A DNA stretch of 64,000 bases from Lycorma delicatula (GCF_047948215.1 NC_134458.1:136818536-136882535), one strand, 5' to 3'; counted from the stretch's first letter, positions 25,092 through 36,732 are shown. The notes: generated by a model not told the origin, from the sequence alone. Numbers and translations: made by a program.

Positions 25092-25136
25092 GAGTGAAAA
25101 TATTTTGGTTGTGAAAAAACCAAAATATTTTCACTC
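25092..25136. repeat. Perfect 19 bp hairpin
   Basis: GAGTGAAAATATTTTGGTT at 25092-25110 is followed by a 7-base loop and its exact reverse complement at 25118-25136. No coding context. The short loop and perfect stem point to a recent local inverted duplication rather than an RNA gene. Confidence 0.9.
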
Positions 25137-25519
25137 AAAATAATACTATATTCATTTCCATTTTTAATAATCTTTTATGTGAGAATTTTTATTATTAAAG
25201 TGCTAAATAAAATAGTATTAAATAAAGAACCGCGTTATTATACGTTTACTGAAATAAACAGATAACAAAAAAACGGTTGAAAACAGTTTTAAAAAAATTC
25301 TACTTAAAATCTAAACCTGTATGATATTTCGGTTGTTAAACTATCAAAATCAGTAAATACTGTTAAAAAAATATAAACAAAGGTAATATTGAAAAATAAA
25401 TAAAGTAATAATAATAAACAGTATTAGTTAATCACTAAATAATACTCAACGAAATACTCTAAAACAAATACTTTTATCCAAGATTTTAGAATAAGATTAA
25501 AAAATAGAAGTAAAAAAAA

Positions 25520-26192
25520 TCTGATGTGAACACAATATGACTTCTTTGTACGCCTATTAAATTACATATATACATTATTTTTTAAATGTTAAGTAAATAA
25601 AATTTTATTTCATTAATAACTTCTGATATTTTTCATATGTTTTTGTTTTTTATTATTATTTATTGTAAAACATTTTTTACAAGCAGAGGTTAATAATTAT
25701 TAATAAATCAATATATTTTTTTTTAAAAGTTAAAAAAAAGGAGATGAAGTCGGATTGAACCGATGTGCCTTCCCCTTGTAAGATCCAAATATTTCATTAA
25801 TTAAAATTTGATTTGGTTATAATAACTATGAAACCAATGAAACCACTTATGATATATCGTTGAAAAGCTTTCAATGAGAGCTTATTACTGCAGTTAAGAA
25901 AAAATCCATAATAAAAATTATTTGAATATTGGGCTTTTCTGGACGCTTTTAGTCCAGTCGATTGCAGTCAAAAGGGGAGGTTCACAACTAGATGTTACAA
26001 CAGTATTAAATCCAAAATTTCAACATCCTACGGCTAATAGTTTTTGAGTTATGCGAGATACGTACGTACAGACGTCACGCCGAAACTAGTCAAAATGGAT
26101 TCAGGGATGGTCAAAATGGATATTTCCCTTTAAATCTGAAAACCGGAATTTTTTGCAATCACAATACTTCCTTTACTTCGTAAAAGGAAGTA
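25520..26192 (+). mobile_element. Hairpin-ended repeat, family B, copy 2
   Basis: Same orientation and order of blocks as 18900-19490, with about 100 extra AT-rich bases after the first 45 bp. It ends in a hairpin at 26165-26192: TACTTCCTTT, 8-base loop, AAAGGAAGTA. The two copies differ in the hairpin sequence yet both keep a stem, which suggests that the structure matters. No open frame is present. Confidence 0.7.
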
Positions 26193-27982
26193 AAATACAA
26201 ATAAATGTTGTCGTTCCAGCCGAGAAAGTGTAAAATCCAATTTAGATTTCCCACATGATTTAATGAACTCCTGATTTATGAGTAAGATAGATAAAATTTA
26301 TCTTAAGATAAATTAAATTTAATCTTAAATTTAAAGATTACTAATTACTTTAAAATAGAAACATTTTTCGAAGTAACATAATTAAAATGAGTAAACACAT
26401 ATACTCGTATTTATGGCACGTAATTTATAGTTAATCCTTAATTCACCCTATTTTTTTTTTTTTATATGAAATTCAATTAAAATGCTACAATTATATTATT
26501 TTATTTAAATACATAAACAATAAAGAAATGATTACGAAACAGTAGACATTAAGAAAATTTAAGGATAAATACTTCCAAATCATGGAGATCTAACGAAAAA
26601 TAATAATAAAAACAAAAATAAATACAAAAAGATTGTCCTTTTTCTTTTAGCAATGTTCATTCTACTGACAAAAAAAAATAAATAAAAAGGGGCTAAGAAA
26701 GTGAATTTAAATGCAAATTGGAGCGTCTGAATGCAGTCAGGCGGAGAAGAAAAAATCAGATTAGAGGCATTTTAATAAAAAATGATTTGTTAAGATTGAA
26801 TTGTTCCTGAAGAAGTAAACGGTTAGTTGTGGAGGGGATGGTGAGGAATTGTATAAAAAAGAGAGGTGTAAATCGAAGAAATGACAAATGAAAAGTAGCA
26901 TTGATAAAGACAGAGCAAACTGTGTACGTGTGTTAGTGTCATTCTTCTATATACAGTAAGTTGTGTGAAACAAGAGCATACCTCAGATTTGCTCAACTCT
27001 GACTCTGATATTTACGATGAACTAAGAAGATAGAAACATCCTTTGATAGAATAGCAGGCAAGATAAATTCAGCATGAAATAAATCAAGAATCCCTTTGAA
27101 TAAAAACTAATCAAAGCGCAGAATGTAAAAGACAAAAGAATAAGTCGTGAGAGACAGATTTAAGAAAAAGAGAATAGCTGAGAGATAGGCGCTGCTTGCT
27201 GATTGGAAAGATGTTGCCTTCCTTGACTCCATCCAACAGCAGTACACAGCAATCCATTAGCGTCAAAATACTACTCAATTTCTTTACACAATCTTACAAT
27301 CTCAAAAGATAAAAATAAAAAGAAAAAACAAATAATTATAATAAAATTAATTACTATTAAGATATCAGAGTAAATAAAATAAACGTTAAAAATAATTTTA
27401 CAAAAACGTTTTTAATTAGTAAAATATAAAAAAATAATAATTAAAAAATTCTTTAAAATAATGATTAATTCTAAAATAAGTATGAATAAAGCAAAAATCT
27501 CAGTTTATTTTTTTTAATGATAAACACGGTCTCATATAAAAAAATTTCAAACTCGAATTTGTTAATAAAAAAAACTCCTGTTTAATTAAATAATTGTTAC
27601 GTTTATTTCAAAGTGATATTAAATTTTAGCACTGATTTCTAGAAAACAGATACAGGTTTTATAAATTTATTAGAGGGAAAAATCACTCTATTAACTTCAA
27701 TTTGGAGTACTTTGAAGTTTAATACGAAATATTTCTGCTAATATATAGCCCATCAAGCCAAGATTAAAGATTTCAATTTTAGAACTTTTTCGTAAGAACC
27801 TCTTACGTTTAACTTTATTTGAAGGGCAATTTAAATAGAGATCTACAAATACTTCAACTTTAAATTACAACGAAAATTTTATTTATAGTATTGCTTATCT
27901 CTTACATCAGGCGATGACAGAACAGCAAGCAAAACCCACAAACTCGCTTAAAGGTAATTGAAAAGTAAATACAAAAAAGTTC
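26193..27982. other. AT-rich non-coding stretch
   Basis: No gene, RNA or transposon recognised. The part at 26700-27270 has fewer homopolymers and is purine-rich on the plus strand. It could be older unique sequence, but no open frame supports an exon. Confidence 0.45.
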
Positions 27983-28890
27983 GACAAGTATTGCATGACT
28001 TTCCCGATAATTAAAAGTTACAGTAAAAAAAAAAAACAGAAGATATATTTTTTAGAGGTGGGGAATAAATTTTAAGAAACATTTTTCAAAAAGTATTCAT
28101 TTATAGGTTAAGCTAAACAAATTTGCTTAAGTAAAATTTTCTCTAAATCTAATATTCTCTTCAGTAGAGGCTAAAATAAAAAAATAAAAAAAAACATTTT
28201 CAAATAACCTTTCTGCATTTTAGGTACGTGGTCTGTAATTGACAAAACAGACTTTAGACATTTTTTGATAGCTATATGTATAATATATAAATTTAAAAAA
28301 AAATTATTGAAAAATATTTAAAACGAAGGGAGGTAGAGCAAAGAACAAGAAAGATACATACCAATTTTAAGAAGTGGGGGCTGATATTTTGAAAAAAAAA
28401 CCTTTTTGGATTATTTCTATATGAATTGTAGGTAACAAATTTGCTTTAATAAAGTTTTCTTTAAAATTTCTTTGAAAAAATCGAGATTGGTTTTTTTGCT
28501 ATATTCTCCCACCATCCTAACGAGTTTTGAAAAAAAAATGAATACGATCAATGCCCCATATATAGAAATATTTGAGTTAAATTTGAAAAAAATCGGTTTT
28601 TGTCAATATTTAATAAGATATAAGGCCAAAATCTGTGCGACAGACATTTGTACATACATATAATATATGTTTACATAATATAATATACATATTATATGCA
28701 TATATATATATACATATTATATTATATACATATGTATGCATATACATAATATATATGTTTTTTGTCTAGATGAACTAGTAAGACCCAAGAACTTAAAAAT
28801 TTGTAAAAACCCGATACTCGATTTTTGACATGATCAACATATTTTATCCTTTAATATAGCTGGAATAGCTATATTCGCCGGGAAAGTAAA
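27983..28890 (+). repeat. Non-coding repeat family C, copy 1 (TIR-like ends)
   Basis: The left end reads AGTATTGCATGACTTTCCCG and the right end CATTCGCCGGGAAAGTAAAA (first base diverged); ACTTTCCCG and CGGGAAAGT are inverted. The same two ends occur at 42550 and 43302. Inside, a roughly 100 bp block ending CAAATTTGCTTNANTAAA is imperfectly duplicated (28050-28150 and 28368-28470). A TA-rich palindromic patch covers 28660-28760. The 63-codon frame at 28472-28663 is not recognised and is probably chance. Confidence 0.55.
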
Positions 28891-29319
28891 ACTATTACAA
28901 TTAAAAATTTAGTTTGTATAACTAGTGATGCCACTGTATTTTTTGTTTGGTACAATATTACCTCGTGGCATCAGCACTGGATATAAATGAACAATGGACT
29001 AATTATAATAATATTAATGAATTTATATAGAAAGAAATAACGTGCAAAGACCGTGGTCTTTCCACGTTTCATATACCATCACCAAATGAACAACGCCCGT
29101 TTACAACACAATGTAGATTTAGTAACATCTTTATGGATTCGAACGTTGATAGAAATTTGTTAACCATGACGTATTATGGGTATGTTTATAAAATACACAC
29201 AGCATAATGAGTATTATTTATTTCGACCGCCGGTTAACTGAAAATAATGTGAAAATATTCACATTGTATTGTGATTATTTTAATTTTCGTGGTAGCGGAA
29301 ATCATATTGTTTTTTTTCT
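28891..29319. other. AT-rich sequence, nothing recognised
   Basis: Spacer between repeat family C and the LINE tail, with no open frame. Confidence 0.4.
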
Positions 29320-29324
29320 GGTAG

Positions 29325-30830
29325 GGGTTAAGGGCATCAACTTTTATAGTCATTAGCCCTTTTCCAAAAAAAAAGAAAGTAGTCTTTGCCTGCCTGATAA
29401 ACTCAAGATAAAGTCAGAAGACTAGTTAGTCTTCTCCGACAGATCATCCAGAAAGAAACTTATCATAGGCATTAAAACTTCCAAGATGACAAGGGTGTAT
29501 ACGACCCTTGCGACTTAAAACATACTTCCATTTCAAAGAAATGTTCTCATATCTGTCAAAACGGGTCCCGCAGTTCTTAAAAACTCATCCTTAATGAAAA
29601 TTCGCCAAAAAGTTACAATTATACGATTGAACAACTAGGTTTACCTTTAGACCATCCTTTTTAATTTCTTATCTCCAACCTCCTTACGGCCTTCGTCTCT
29701 GTTTCCAGGGTGTCTGAGGCTTCGGAGATGGAATCTTCCGATCCTCCGTAGTAAATCACAGAGGATATCTTGCTGCTGACGTAGCCGGTGCAGTGATCAT
29801 TACATCAGAGTACAAGTATGATGCGTTTCCCGTTAAAATGTTTGGGGCGAATAAGTGCTCTTCCTCTCTTTTAGAGGCTTCTGAGCTTACGGAAGCTCCA
29901 TTGATGGTTGTCCATCACTCTCTTTTCTAATTATCATCGCGTTGTCTTCTTTGCTGATTATCTGAGCGGGGATTTTCTTTATTTAAAATTTTACTGTCGG
30001 TGTATTATGTTCAAACTTCTTCTGCGATTTAGCTTCATTTTTCTTTTGACTGGTCGACGGATCATTTTTAGAACGTATATATTTTGTTTGGAAACATATG
30101 ATTTTTCTGTGACGACTTTGGAGTAGTTTCTCTAATTAGTCTACTTTTCAATTTGTCATTAAAGATAAGTTCGACCATGTTCGCTAGACTTGGTGCCAGT
30201 TCAGAGATTAAATCTTTGATTTATAGTTAGCTGCAGGAGCCACAATAACCTGAGCACAGGACACGCGTCCTTTGGTGATCTGCTGTGCACTATTTTTCTA
30301 GCTTCTAAGTAGCTCGCCTTTTAATGGTTTTTATCTCCTGGATTGCTACCTCACCCTTCTAAATTGTACAATTTCGCGCCTCGCAGAGTGATTCCCGTGG
30401 CAATTAGCACGAATCGGCGGATCCCTGTACAAGCATCCGGATGTCGTGGGACACCACAAGGACTGATTTTTTTCCTAGTCATCAGACCGCTGTATTTCAG
30501 AATCTTCGACATCCCAAACATTGCAATTGAGTCGGGACGAATAAATGAACATCCAGTTTATGAAAGCTAACATTTATTTTTTCGGGATACTTGGAAATGT
30601 TAAACATCAAGACATGCCAAACGGAGAGTATAACTTCTACGATTCGTCATATGTTCAGCCGTCACATGCAACAACTCCTTGTCCATAGAGTTCATCAAAA
30701 ATTTCGTCTTCTGTGCACCTCAGAAAATTCCTGCACATAACCATCCCCTGGAGAATTTACCGTAGCATGCGGTACAATTGCAATCTTCTGCAACTTCTGT
30801 GATCCCTCGAGCAATCGCGAAAGGACTGAT
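29325..30830 (-). mobile_element. Jockey/I-like LINE, copy 2, minus strand
   Basis: On the minus strand this contains an ORF1 pseudogene related throughout to that at 11.2-12.6 kb. It is followed within about 290 bp by the 3' tail motif (GGGCTAATGACTATAAAAG, then TTGATGCCC) at 29330-29372. As in copy 1, the 3 kb reverse-transcriptase ORF is absent. The sequence between ORF1 and the tail is longer than in copy 1 (about 200 extra bases), so the two copies do not share identical deletion end points. Confidence 0.78.
29655..30830 (-). pseudogene. LINE ORF1 pseudogene (degenerate)
   Basis: Minus-strand translation in changing frames parallels the 11.2 kb copy: TAEHMTNRRSYTLRLAC, then a Leu-Asp-Val segment (LDVHLFVPTQLQCLGCRRF, matching LDVRTLIPQPMRCFKCQRF), DPPIRANCHGNHSARR in the third Cys/His cluster, VAIQEIKTIKR, LAPSLANMVELIFNDKLKS, and finally ISEASDTLETETKAVRR with KGWSKGKP. 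Several Cys of the zinc knuckles are substituted, and stops and frameshifts are frequent. It is more decayed than copy 1. The plus-strand frames at 29908-30126 and 30343-30570 are shadows. Confidence 0.8.
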
Positions 30831-32363
30831 CTTAGTAAAACTTCCTTCTTTCTTCTTTATTACCAAATATTTTGGCAACGTTTCCCTACACTTTGGTCGA
30901 AATTTAGTTCGATTAGTGCCTTTTTAAAAACTTATTTTAATTGTGTAATCTAATTTATAAACACTCCCAAACATTTCCCTTTTAATTAAAAAAGTGGTTT
31001 TGATTATTACTTCAGTTACACAAATTAGAACAATCATGAAACAAAATGGATATAAAATTCCATCATGTTTATTATATAAATATTCATAAAAAATAAAAAG
31101 AATTTTTTTTACAAATAAGGATTAATTTATATATATAAATCGTAACTAATGGTAAAAGTAACGTAAAAGATCCCCCTCCAATTATTCAACCAATAATTTT
31201 ATATAACCAATTATTCTATATGCTAACCTAAATTCCGATGGAATGTCATATAATGTAGGCAACCAGTGATAAGATTCACTTTCGAGCAACAATTATCCAA
31301 TGGACATATTGAAGCATTGACAAATGAGCAGATAATAAAAAGCATGTATTAAACTCTTGTATTAAATTTATGTATTAAACAAAGATCAGTTTCTTTCATG
31401 GCAAGTGTATTGTGCTGACGAAACGACTTTCACAGCAATAAACTAGCTTACGGGGAATTACTATTTTTTCATGTAATTTATTTTTATTTACAGTCTTTAA
31501 AAATTGATTTTAAGTGCAAAGTTACATTAATAAGAAAATTTTTTTTTTATAGGTATGTAGAAATGTTTTTGTATTCCGTATTTTTTATTAACTTTTAAAA
31601 TTCTCTTCGTTCAATAAGCCAAGTATTTCATATTTTGGGAAAAACTAAATATGTTTTAAATTGAAGTCATTTAATTAAATAATTTTTATTTGTACATTTT
31701 AAAAGCTAAGATACATATAAATATATACTGTAATCTTTAATCTCGGTTTCTGTAATCTTGTTACTCTTTCACGCGAAAACTACTCTCAACCGACTGAATG
31801 AAAGTTTTTTACGGTCATAGGTTTCATATCTGGAAAGAAAACAGAACTATTGCCGTTAAGAAATATTTCACTTTTTGAAAATTGTGGTCGTTTTAATGGC
31901 TTAAGGTAACAACTGGTTTATGTTCCTTGCCGATATTCAAATGGCCACACCGTTGGTCAAATCGAATTCAAGAACCGTTTGCAGTATTTGAAATTACATT
32001 TTCTTTAAAAAAGGTCTTTTAAAGGTCTTTTTCGATATCTCTTTTAGTTATCGATAAAAGTAGCTTTTAATGTGCGACGGTGTACGGCATACATTCCTTT
32101 AGACATGCTCTTCGTTTTCAACCACCTCCAGTTCCCACGTAAAGATATATTTTGATGACAGTAAATAAGTCACAAGGGCAGAGGCCCCAAATGGCTGGTC
32201 TCCATTTGGAGAGTCACTGCTTCCCGCATAAGCAACTGTGTGGCTTCTCTCGTAGGAACAACCTGTACATACACAATCCATAGAGAAAAGCTGTAAATAT
32301 TGCATACAAGTTCATTGTTTAGATAATATTGTTCACAAAAAAAGAGAGAAAAAGAAACAAGGT
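30831..32363. other. AT-rich stretch, no gene recognised
   Basis: No gene recognised. At about 31770-31830 the phrase TTTCACGCGAAAACTACTC resembles the CATCACGCGAGAATCAACC-type block of repeat family A and may be a further diverged relative. A GC-richer patch at 32165-32290 has only short minus-strand frames. Confidence 0.4.
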
Positions 32364-32870
32364 ACGGTCCTCGTGATGTTTGTCGGGTAACCGTACCCAA
32401 GTTACCGTTACATTTTTACCGTCCTCGCACAGGTAACTAGCTATAACTACTATTTTTAAGATTGGAGCCTCTCTTTTTCCTGTTTAGCCTCCGGTAATTA
32501 CCTTTCAGATAACTTCAGAGGATGAATGAGGATGATATGTATGAGTGTAAATGAAGCGCAGTCTTGTACAGTCTCAGTTCGACCATTCCTGATATGTGTG
32601 GTTAATTGAAACCCAACCACCAAAGAACACCGGTATCCGCGATCTAGTATTCAAATACGGGTAAAAGTAACTGACTTTACTAGGACATGAACGCTGGAAC
32701 TCTCGACTTCCAAATCAGCTGATTTAAGATTGGAGCCGATTATTCTGAAACCCACATACTTAGAACGTTTCGAGTCCCTTACTGACCAAATTGTTGCACT
32801 GATTATAAATTGAACAGACTTTAATTGTTATTTAGCAGTTTTATTCTCACAAGCATGAATGTAATGAACC
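32364..32870 (+). repeat. Repeat family D, copy 1, interrupted by a SINE
   Basis: Matches 55595-55870 in the same orientation: GTGATGTTTGTCGGGTAAC, AACTACTATTTTTAAGATGG-type sequence, then CCGATTATTCTGAAACC, GAACAGACTTTAATTGTTAT and ATTCTCACAAGCA (with substitutions in the other copy). The 253 bp SINE at 32470-32722 splits it. The class of the host repeat is unknown and no open frame was seen. Confidence 0.7.
32455..32737 (-). mobile_element. tRNA-derived SINE, copy 2, with 15 bp target duplication
   Basis: Minus-orientation SINE flanked by TTTAAGATTGGAGCC at 32455-32469 and 32723-32737, a perfect 15 bp target-site duplication. From the right it reads the tRNA-like head from the AAATCAGCTG block (5' truncated), then TTAACCACACATATCAGGAA-type body and an A-rich tail seen as CTCTCTTTTTCC on the plus strand. 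The uninterrupted target is present at 55690-55704 within repeat family D. Retroposition by a LINE is the expected mechanism. Confidence 0.9.
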
Positions 32871-34191
32871 CAGTGGTAGTTCAGATGGCTAGATGGGAAG
32901 GGCTAGCCCTGACCGGCTATATATATATATATACTTTTAATAAGAATTAAATTTTTATTAGAGGTGATGTATAAATAATAAAACAAAAATAATAAATAAA
33001 TTCCTCTTTTCCTTTGCCTGTATTTTCTTTTCTTTTTTAATTTATTTTTATATAAATTTTAAGATAAAATATTTTTAATTTATAAATGGTACAGGCCACA
33101 TAAATTGTTATGGTAAATAAATAAATGAATTCTGTTTATATTAAAAATAAGAAGGAATGAATCTTCATTTTAATGAACATCTTTTTTTTTGTATCATCTC
33201 TCCATTTTTCTTTATAAACTTTCCAAAAATAATCAGATTATCTTTAAATTAAAAGTGACTAATAAGATTTCTTTACAGAAATAAAGATATAGAAGAAGGA
33301 AGGCCGTCATGATTTAGTCAATGTTGATCCTTTAGTGACTGTTAATGTTAGTTTATTATATGTGAATGTATTTGTCTGTTTTAAACATAATATACATGGA
33401 TAAAGTAGTGTTAGTATTATAATATATTAAATACATACACAAATATCTAGAGAAACACATACACACACGCGCGCGCGCGTGTAAATATTCTGTTAGTATA
33501 ACAAACTCTAATACGTTGTTTAATGTTGATATATCGTAATAGTTCGGATGATGACATGGAGAACAGCCACTTTATATCGTCACAAGGGATGGTTTTACCT
33601 AACAGCAGCCGACTTGCCAGAAACAGTCTGGCAGACGGTTTAAGAATTATTAAAAAAAAAAAGTAGAGTATATAAACTACATACATAGAGGATATACTCA
33701 GTGTATATAAAAGAAGGCGGTGAGTTAGTTTAGTGAGAGAGATTTAAAGACAGTTAAGTTAAAGCAGTTGTAGACAAAATGCTGCGGTAGTAAACATGCC
33801 ACTAAGCCTCACATTGATCGATTGATGGAGCCGTACGTATTTTTTAAAGTACAACAGTAAGCTGTAACCATTCCAAAACAACTGACATTAAAATTGCAGG
33901 CTACATTGTTTTTAATATATTATGATTTATTATTATCAATTCTATTCTTATAAAAACGGGTCGGATCATTAATTTATTTTAATAAAACTTCAAGATAATT
34001 AACTTAGTATTCGTAAAACAGTATGGAATGTCTTATTCTACTTTTTTCTGAAGGATATTGTTCTTCAACTAATAGCAAAACATAATTTTATATTTTATAA
34101 TCTGAATGCAACTTTAAGAAAAACTTATTAAAATTTTTAACCACAGTTCCGCATCTCTCGCTGCATTTTGTGAAAAATGCTCACAGACCCC
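32871..34191. other. AT-rich sequence with short simple repeats
   Basis: Includes a TA run at about 32919-32934 and a CA/CG run at 33459-33482. No gene was recognised; the minus frame at 33447-33686 spans the simple repeat and is not accepted. Confidence 0.45.
33459..33482. repeat. CA/CG dinucleotide repeat
   Basis: Alternating CA then CG units ending in GTGT. Confidence 0.85.

Positions 34192-34239
<48 letters not shown>
34192..34239. repeat. (CTA)n trinucleotide microsatellite
   Basis: Perfect CTA/ACT run of 48 bp. It makes a poly-Thr stretch in one frame; that frame (34170-34370) has no other sign of being coding. Confidence 0.95.
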
Positions 34240-34240
<1 letters not shown>

Positions 34241-34650
34241 AACTACTATAGTTGTAATGGGATTCTCTACTTTAATAGATAGAACAATTTTGGGAACAAT
34301 AACAATGAAAGAATTCACCCATCATGATGTATCATCTTGTCCTAAAAATAATTTATTCCTTAGTTTTTAAGACCTATATTTACTTTTTTTTTATAACTCA
34401 TTATTACATAAAATCACTCTATTATTTAGTTTAACTTAAGAAATTTTCTAGTTTAAAATGTTTAAGTTTCATAAAAGCGGAAAAGAATAGTTCAAATAAA
34501 TGTTATTAAAATTATAGAGTATATATTCTTAAAAGTTTTGATAGTTTTTCAATGGAAAAAACAATTATTTTTGTTTTACTTTAAGTGAATGCTTAAAATG
34601 AAACATAACTAGTAAAAATTTCATCGCACTAAACTACTTTTATATACTTT
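34240..34650. other. AT-rich sequence, nothing recognised
   Basis: Low-complexity AT-rich DNA between the CTA repeat and a tRNA-like segment. Confidence 0.45.
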
Positions 34651-34654
34651 GATA

Positions 34655-34770
34655 GCTTGTCGGTTTTTCATGTGGAGAATTCCGGTTCGAATCCTGGTCA
34701 GGCATGGAAATTTTTCATAAAGCTACAATTTCTATTTACAAGCTACGAGCTTCTGTGAAAAATTAAATCA
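34655..34770 (+). mobile_element. Second tRNA-derived SINE family, fragment 1
   Basis: Contains CCGGTTCGAATCCTGGTCAG, which carries a strong polymerase III B box (GGTTCGAATCC). It is followed by sequence related to 48965-49080 (ending near AGCTTCTGTG). No cloverleaf can be completed, so it is not a working tRNA gene. Confidence 0.6.
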
Positions 34771-35373
34771 TCAAACCAAAAGAAATAGTGGGAGTAAAAA
34801 TAAATTTACAAAAAAGTTGAAGTAAAAATTGTGATATTCGTAAAGTGGTGATTGAAATAAGAAAATAATCCGAATCTATTTACAGAAAATAAATGGAATT
34901 TTTCAAAACGGGTTGAGAAAATGTTTAAAATAAATGTTAATATATTTATTTTTGTGTAGATTATTTTATTGTACATATTTCCAACCGCTTTGGAAAATTT
35001 TAAAATTATTATTTAAAAACAAAAAAAAAACACTTTTTCTAGTTAATCACTTTAAAACGCTTAACATAAACTGCTCAGAGGTATTCGAATTTTTCAGAAG
35101 TTTAATTTCAACGATCCATTCCAAAAACATAAAATTTCCATAACTGTGCTCAAAGAATTCCAATATGATTCATTCATTGACATGTGTATAGTTTAGTCAT
35201 GCTATCTAGGAGCACCAAAAGAAGGTATTGTAACAAGACCGGTATAACAGACCTGAGTAACGGATTCCTACCAACTAAGTAGGAAGTAGTAGAAATTACA
35301 ATAATGGGAGGAATCCAAAAAGGGGCTAAAAGAAACCCTTTTAGTAAAAGTAACAGGTCCGTTTAAAAATCGT
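34771..35373. other. No gene recognised
   Basis: AT-rich to about 35150, then a more complex patch at 35200-35370 without an open frame or repeat partner. Confidence 0.4.
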
Positions 35374-35977
35374 CTTTTGTAATACTGCCCACTGACACGC
35401 CTAAACAAATGTTTGTTCTATGGAAGAGTTACTAGACCAGGGTAGGAATTTATGGGAACGTGTGAGGGAGGACGATCATTCTCATGCTTCGAGTTGGGTC
35501 CGGTTCGGTAGGTAAAGAGGATAGGAGTATAAATATTCCGAGGAAGACCAGTTGAAGTCAGTCTATGTGAGGCGTTATGATATCAGTTCTGCGAATCAGT
35601 CTAAGAGAAACGTTATGATGTCAGTCTGCGAGATGACAGTGCTACGGTAGAGAAATTATCCCGATTCGACGCGATTAAGTTGACGTCACAAGTAATTCCA
35701 GTACACGAAAACAAGAATTAGTTGGACTATAAGTGAAAGACATAATGTACTAAACTTCGTTCATAAATTGTCAGGGTAGTTTTATTTGTTAACAGGAAAG
35801 GTATTTGCGGTATAAGAACTTTTTACTTGTCTTATTTATTGTACTATTGTTGTTAATACAAGACTAGTGGTTAAAAGTGTTAAGACTAACTGTCATGCTA
35901 ATATCTTTTGTCAGTGGGACTGAATTCTGGTTTTCATTATTTATCTATCTGTGAATAAATCCTGACGATTACAAAAG
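35374..35977 (+). mobile_element. LTR-like block (possible solo LTR)
   Basis: Bounded by a perfect 10 bp inverted repeat, CTTTTGTAAT and ATTACAAAAG. Read as an LTR it would run from TGTAAT to ATTACA. Inside are a TATA box candidate (GTATAAATATTCC, about 35528), a purine-rich region with a duplicated CGTTATGAT-TCAGT unit around 35570-35630, and a polyadenylation-type AATAAA at about 35956, in the order expected for U3, R and U5. No flanking target duplication was found and no second LTR is present. A non-LTR or MITE origin is possible. Confidence 0.45.
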
Positions 35978-36109
35978 TTCTGTTTGGTATGTAATTACTG
36001 TTTTTTATTATTATTATTATTTTTATTATTATTGTTGATGTGGTAGTGATTTCTACTTTTATTATTTGTTTTATAATTATCGTTTATTATTGTTATTATT
36101 ATTATTATT

Positions 36110-36344
36110 AGGTCTACACAATAAACTTCTGACGCGTTACCAAGTTGTCTTACGAAACCAGACCAGGTCAGTGAGGTCTTTTAGACAATTTGTGACACCA
36201 ATTGGTTCTACCGTGTCTCCGATTGAGCGGTGTACCAGCGTTGCAGTGAAGTTCCAGGATAAAATAAGGTTTTGGGAAGATGAGAAGACCTTCATTAAAA
36301 ATTTGAGAAGGTTACGTGGCGATAGATTATTATCCTTAGTGTAA
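36110..36344 (+). CDS. Unrecognised open frame, possible exon or element fragment
   Basis: The frame runs from an Asn-rich start after a TTA repeat to TAA at 36342-36344. Its second half looks protein-like, with mixed composition and a charged C-terminal segment (KFQDKIRFWEDEKTF, then KNLRRLRGDRLLSLV). I cannot assign a family. It follows the LTR-like block by about 140 bp, so it could belong to an LTR element interior. The run of TTATTATTAG before 36112 could also serve as a splice acceptor. Codon choice is not clearly biased, and chance remains possible. Confidence 0.3.
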
Positions 36345-36618
36345 CAGTAGAGACGACACATGAAGATATAGTTAAAAACTTCTTGAGCCTGTTCTTGGAC
36401 TTTCTTCGAAATTATAAATCTGGTAGTAATGCTCACTTTTATGGTTTTAAAATAATTATTATTTTTAAAGGATTATTACTTATAACTTATTGTGATATTT
36501 GAAATGTATTAGTAATATTGTATTTTTGATTTTGTATGTTTTCATCTATATGTTTTTATTATCACTCCTAACTACCGTATTTAAAGTTCTAATTATTTTT
36601 TTTTTGTATTTGAATATA

Positions 36619-36646
36619 CAGAGTGTCCCATATAAAACGCAACCCA
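36619..36646 (+). repeat. Left terminal inverted repeat of Tc1-like element
   Basis: Begins CAGAGTGTCCC and is preceded by the target dinucleotide TA. Confidence 0.95.
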
Positions 36647-36732
36647 ACCTTATATTGGTAGGTATTGAAATAATAAAAAGGCATGTGTAAATGCAAATGT
36701 AATTTTTATTATTACCATCCATTACGTTACAT

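Larger units (their letters stand above)
19491..25519. other. Long AT-rich non-coding stretch
   Basis: About 6 kb without a recognised gene or transposon. It includes hairpins at 20692-20740, 21001-21040 and 25092-25136, and a purine-rich plus strand at 21430-21730. That purine bias opens a 148-codon minus frame with a Leu/Ser/Phe-rich, biased product that I do not accept as a gene. A slightly more complex patch lies at 24190-24620. Confidence 0.45.

Noticed and set aside
25092..25136. microRNA precursor
   Set aside because: The stem is only 19 bp, perfectly paired, with a 7-base loop, which does not fit a typical insect pre-miRNA.
34170..34370. Frame with a poly-Thr run
   Set aside because: Created by the CTA microsatellite; the flanking residues show no protein-like pattern.
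34655..34720. tRNA gene candidate (also 48965-49000)
   Set aside because: Only the B-box half matches a tRNA. No acceptor-stem pairing or anticodon arm could be completed, and related copies occur, so these are SINE pieces.
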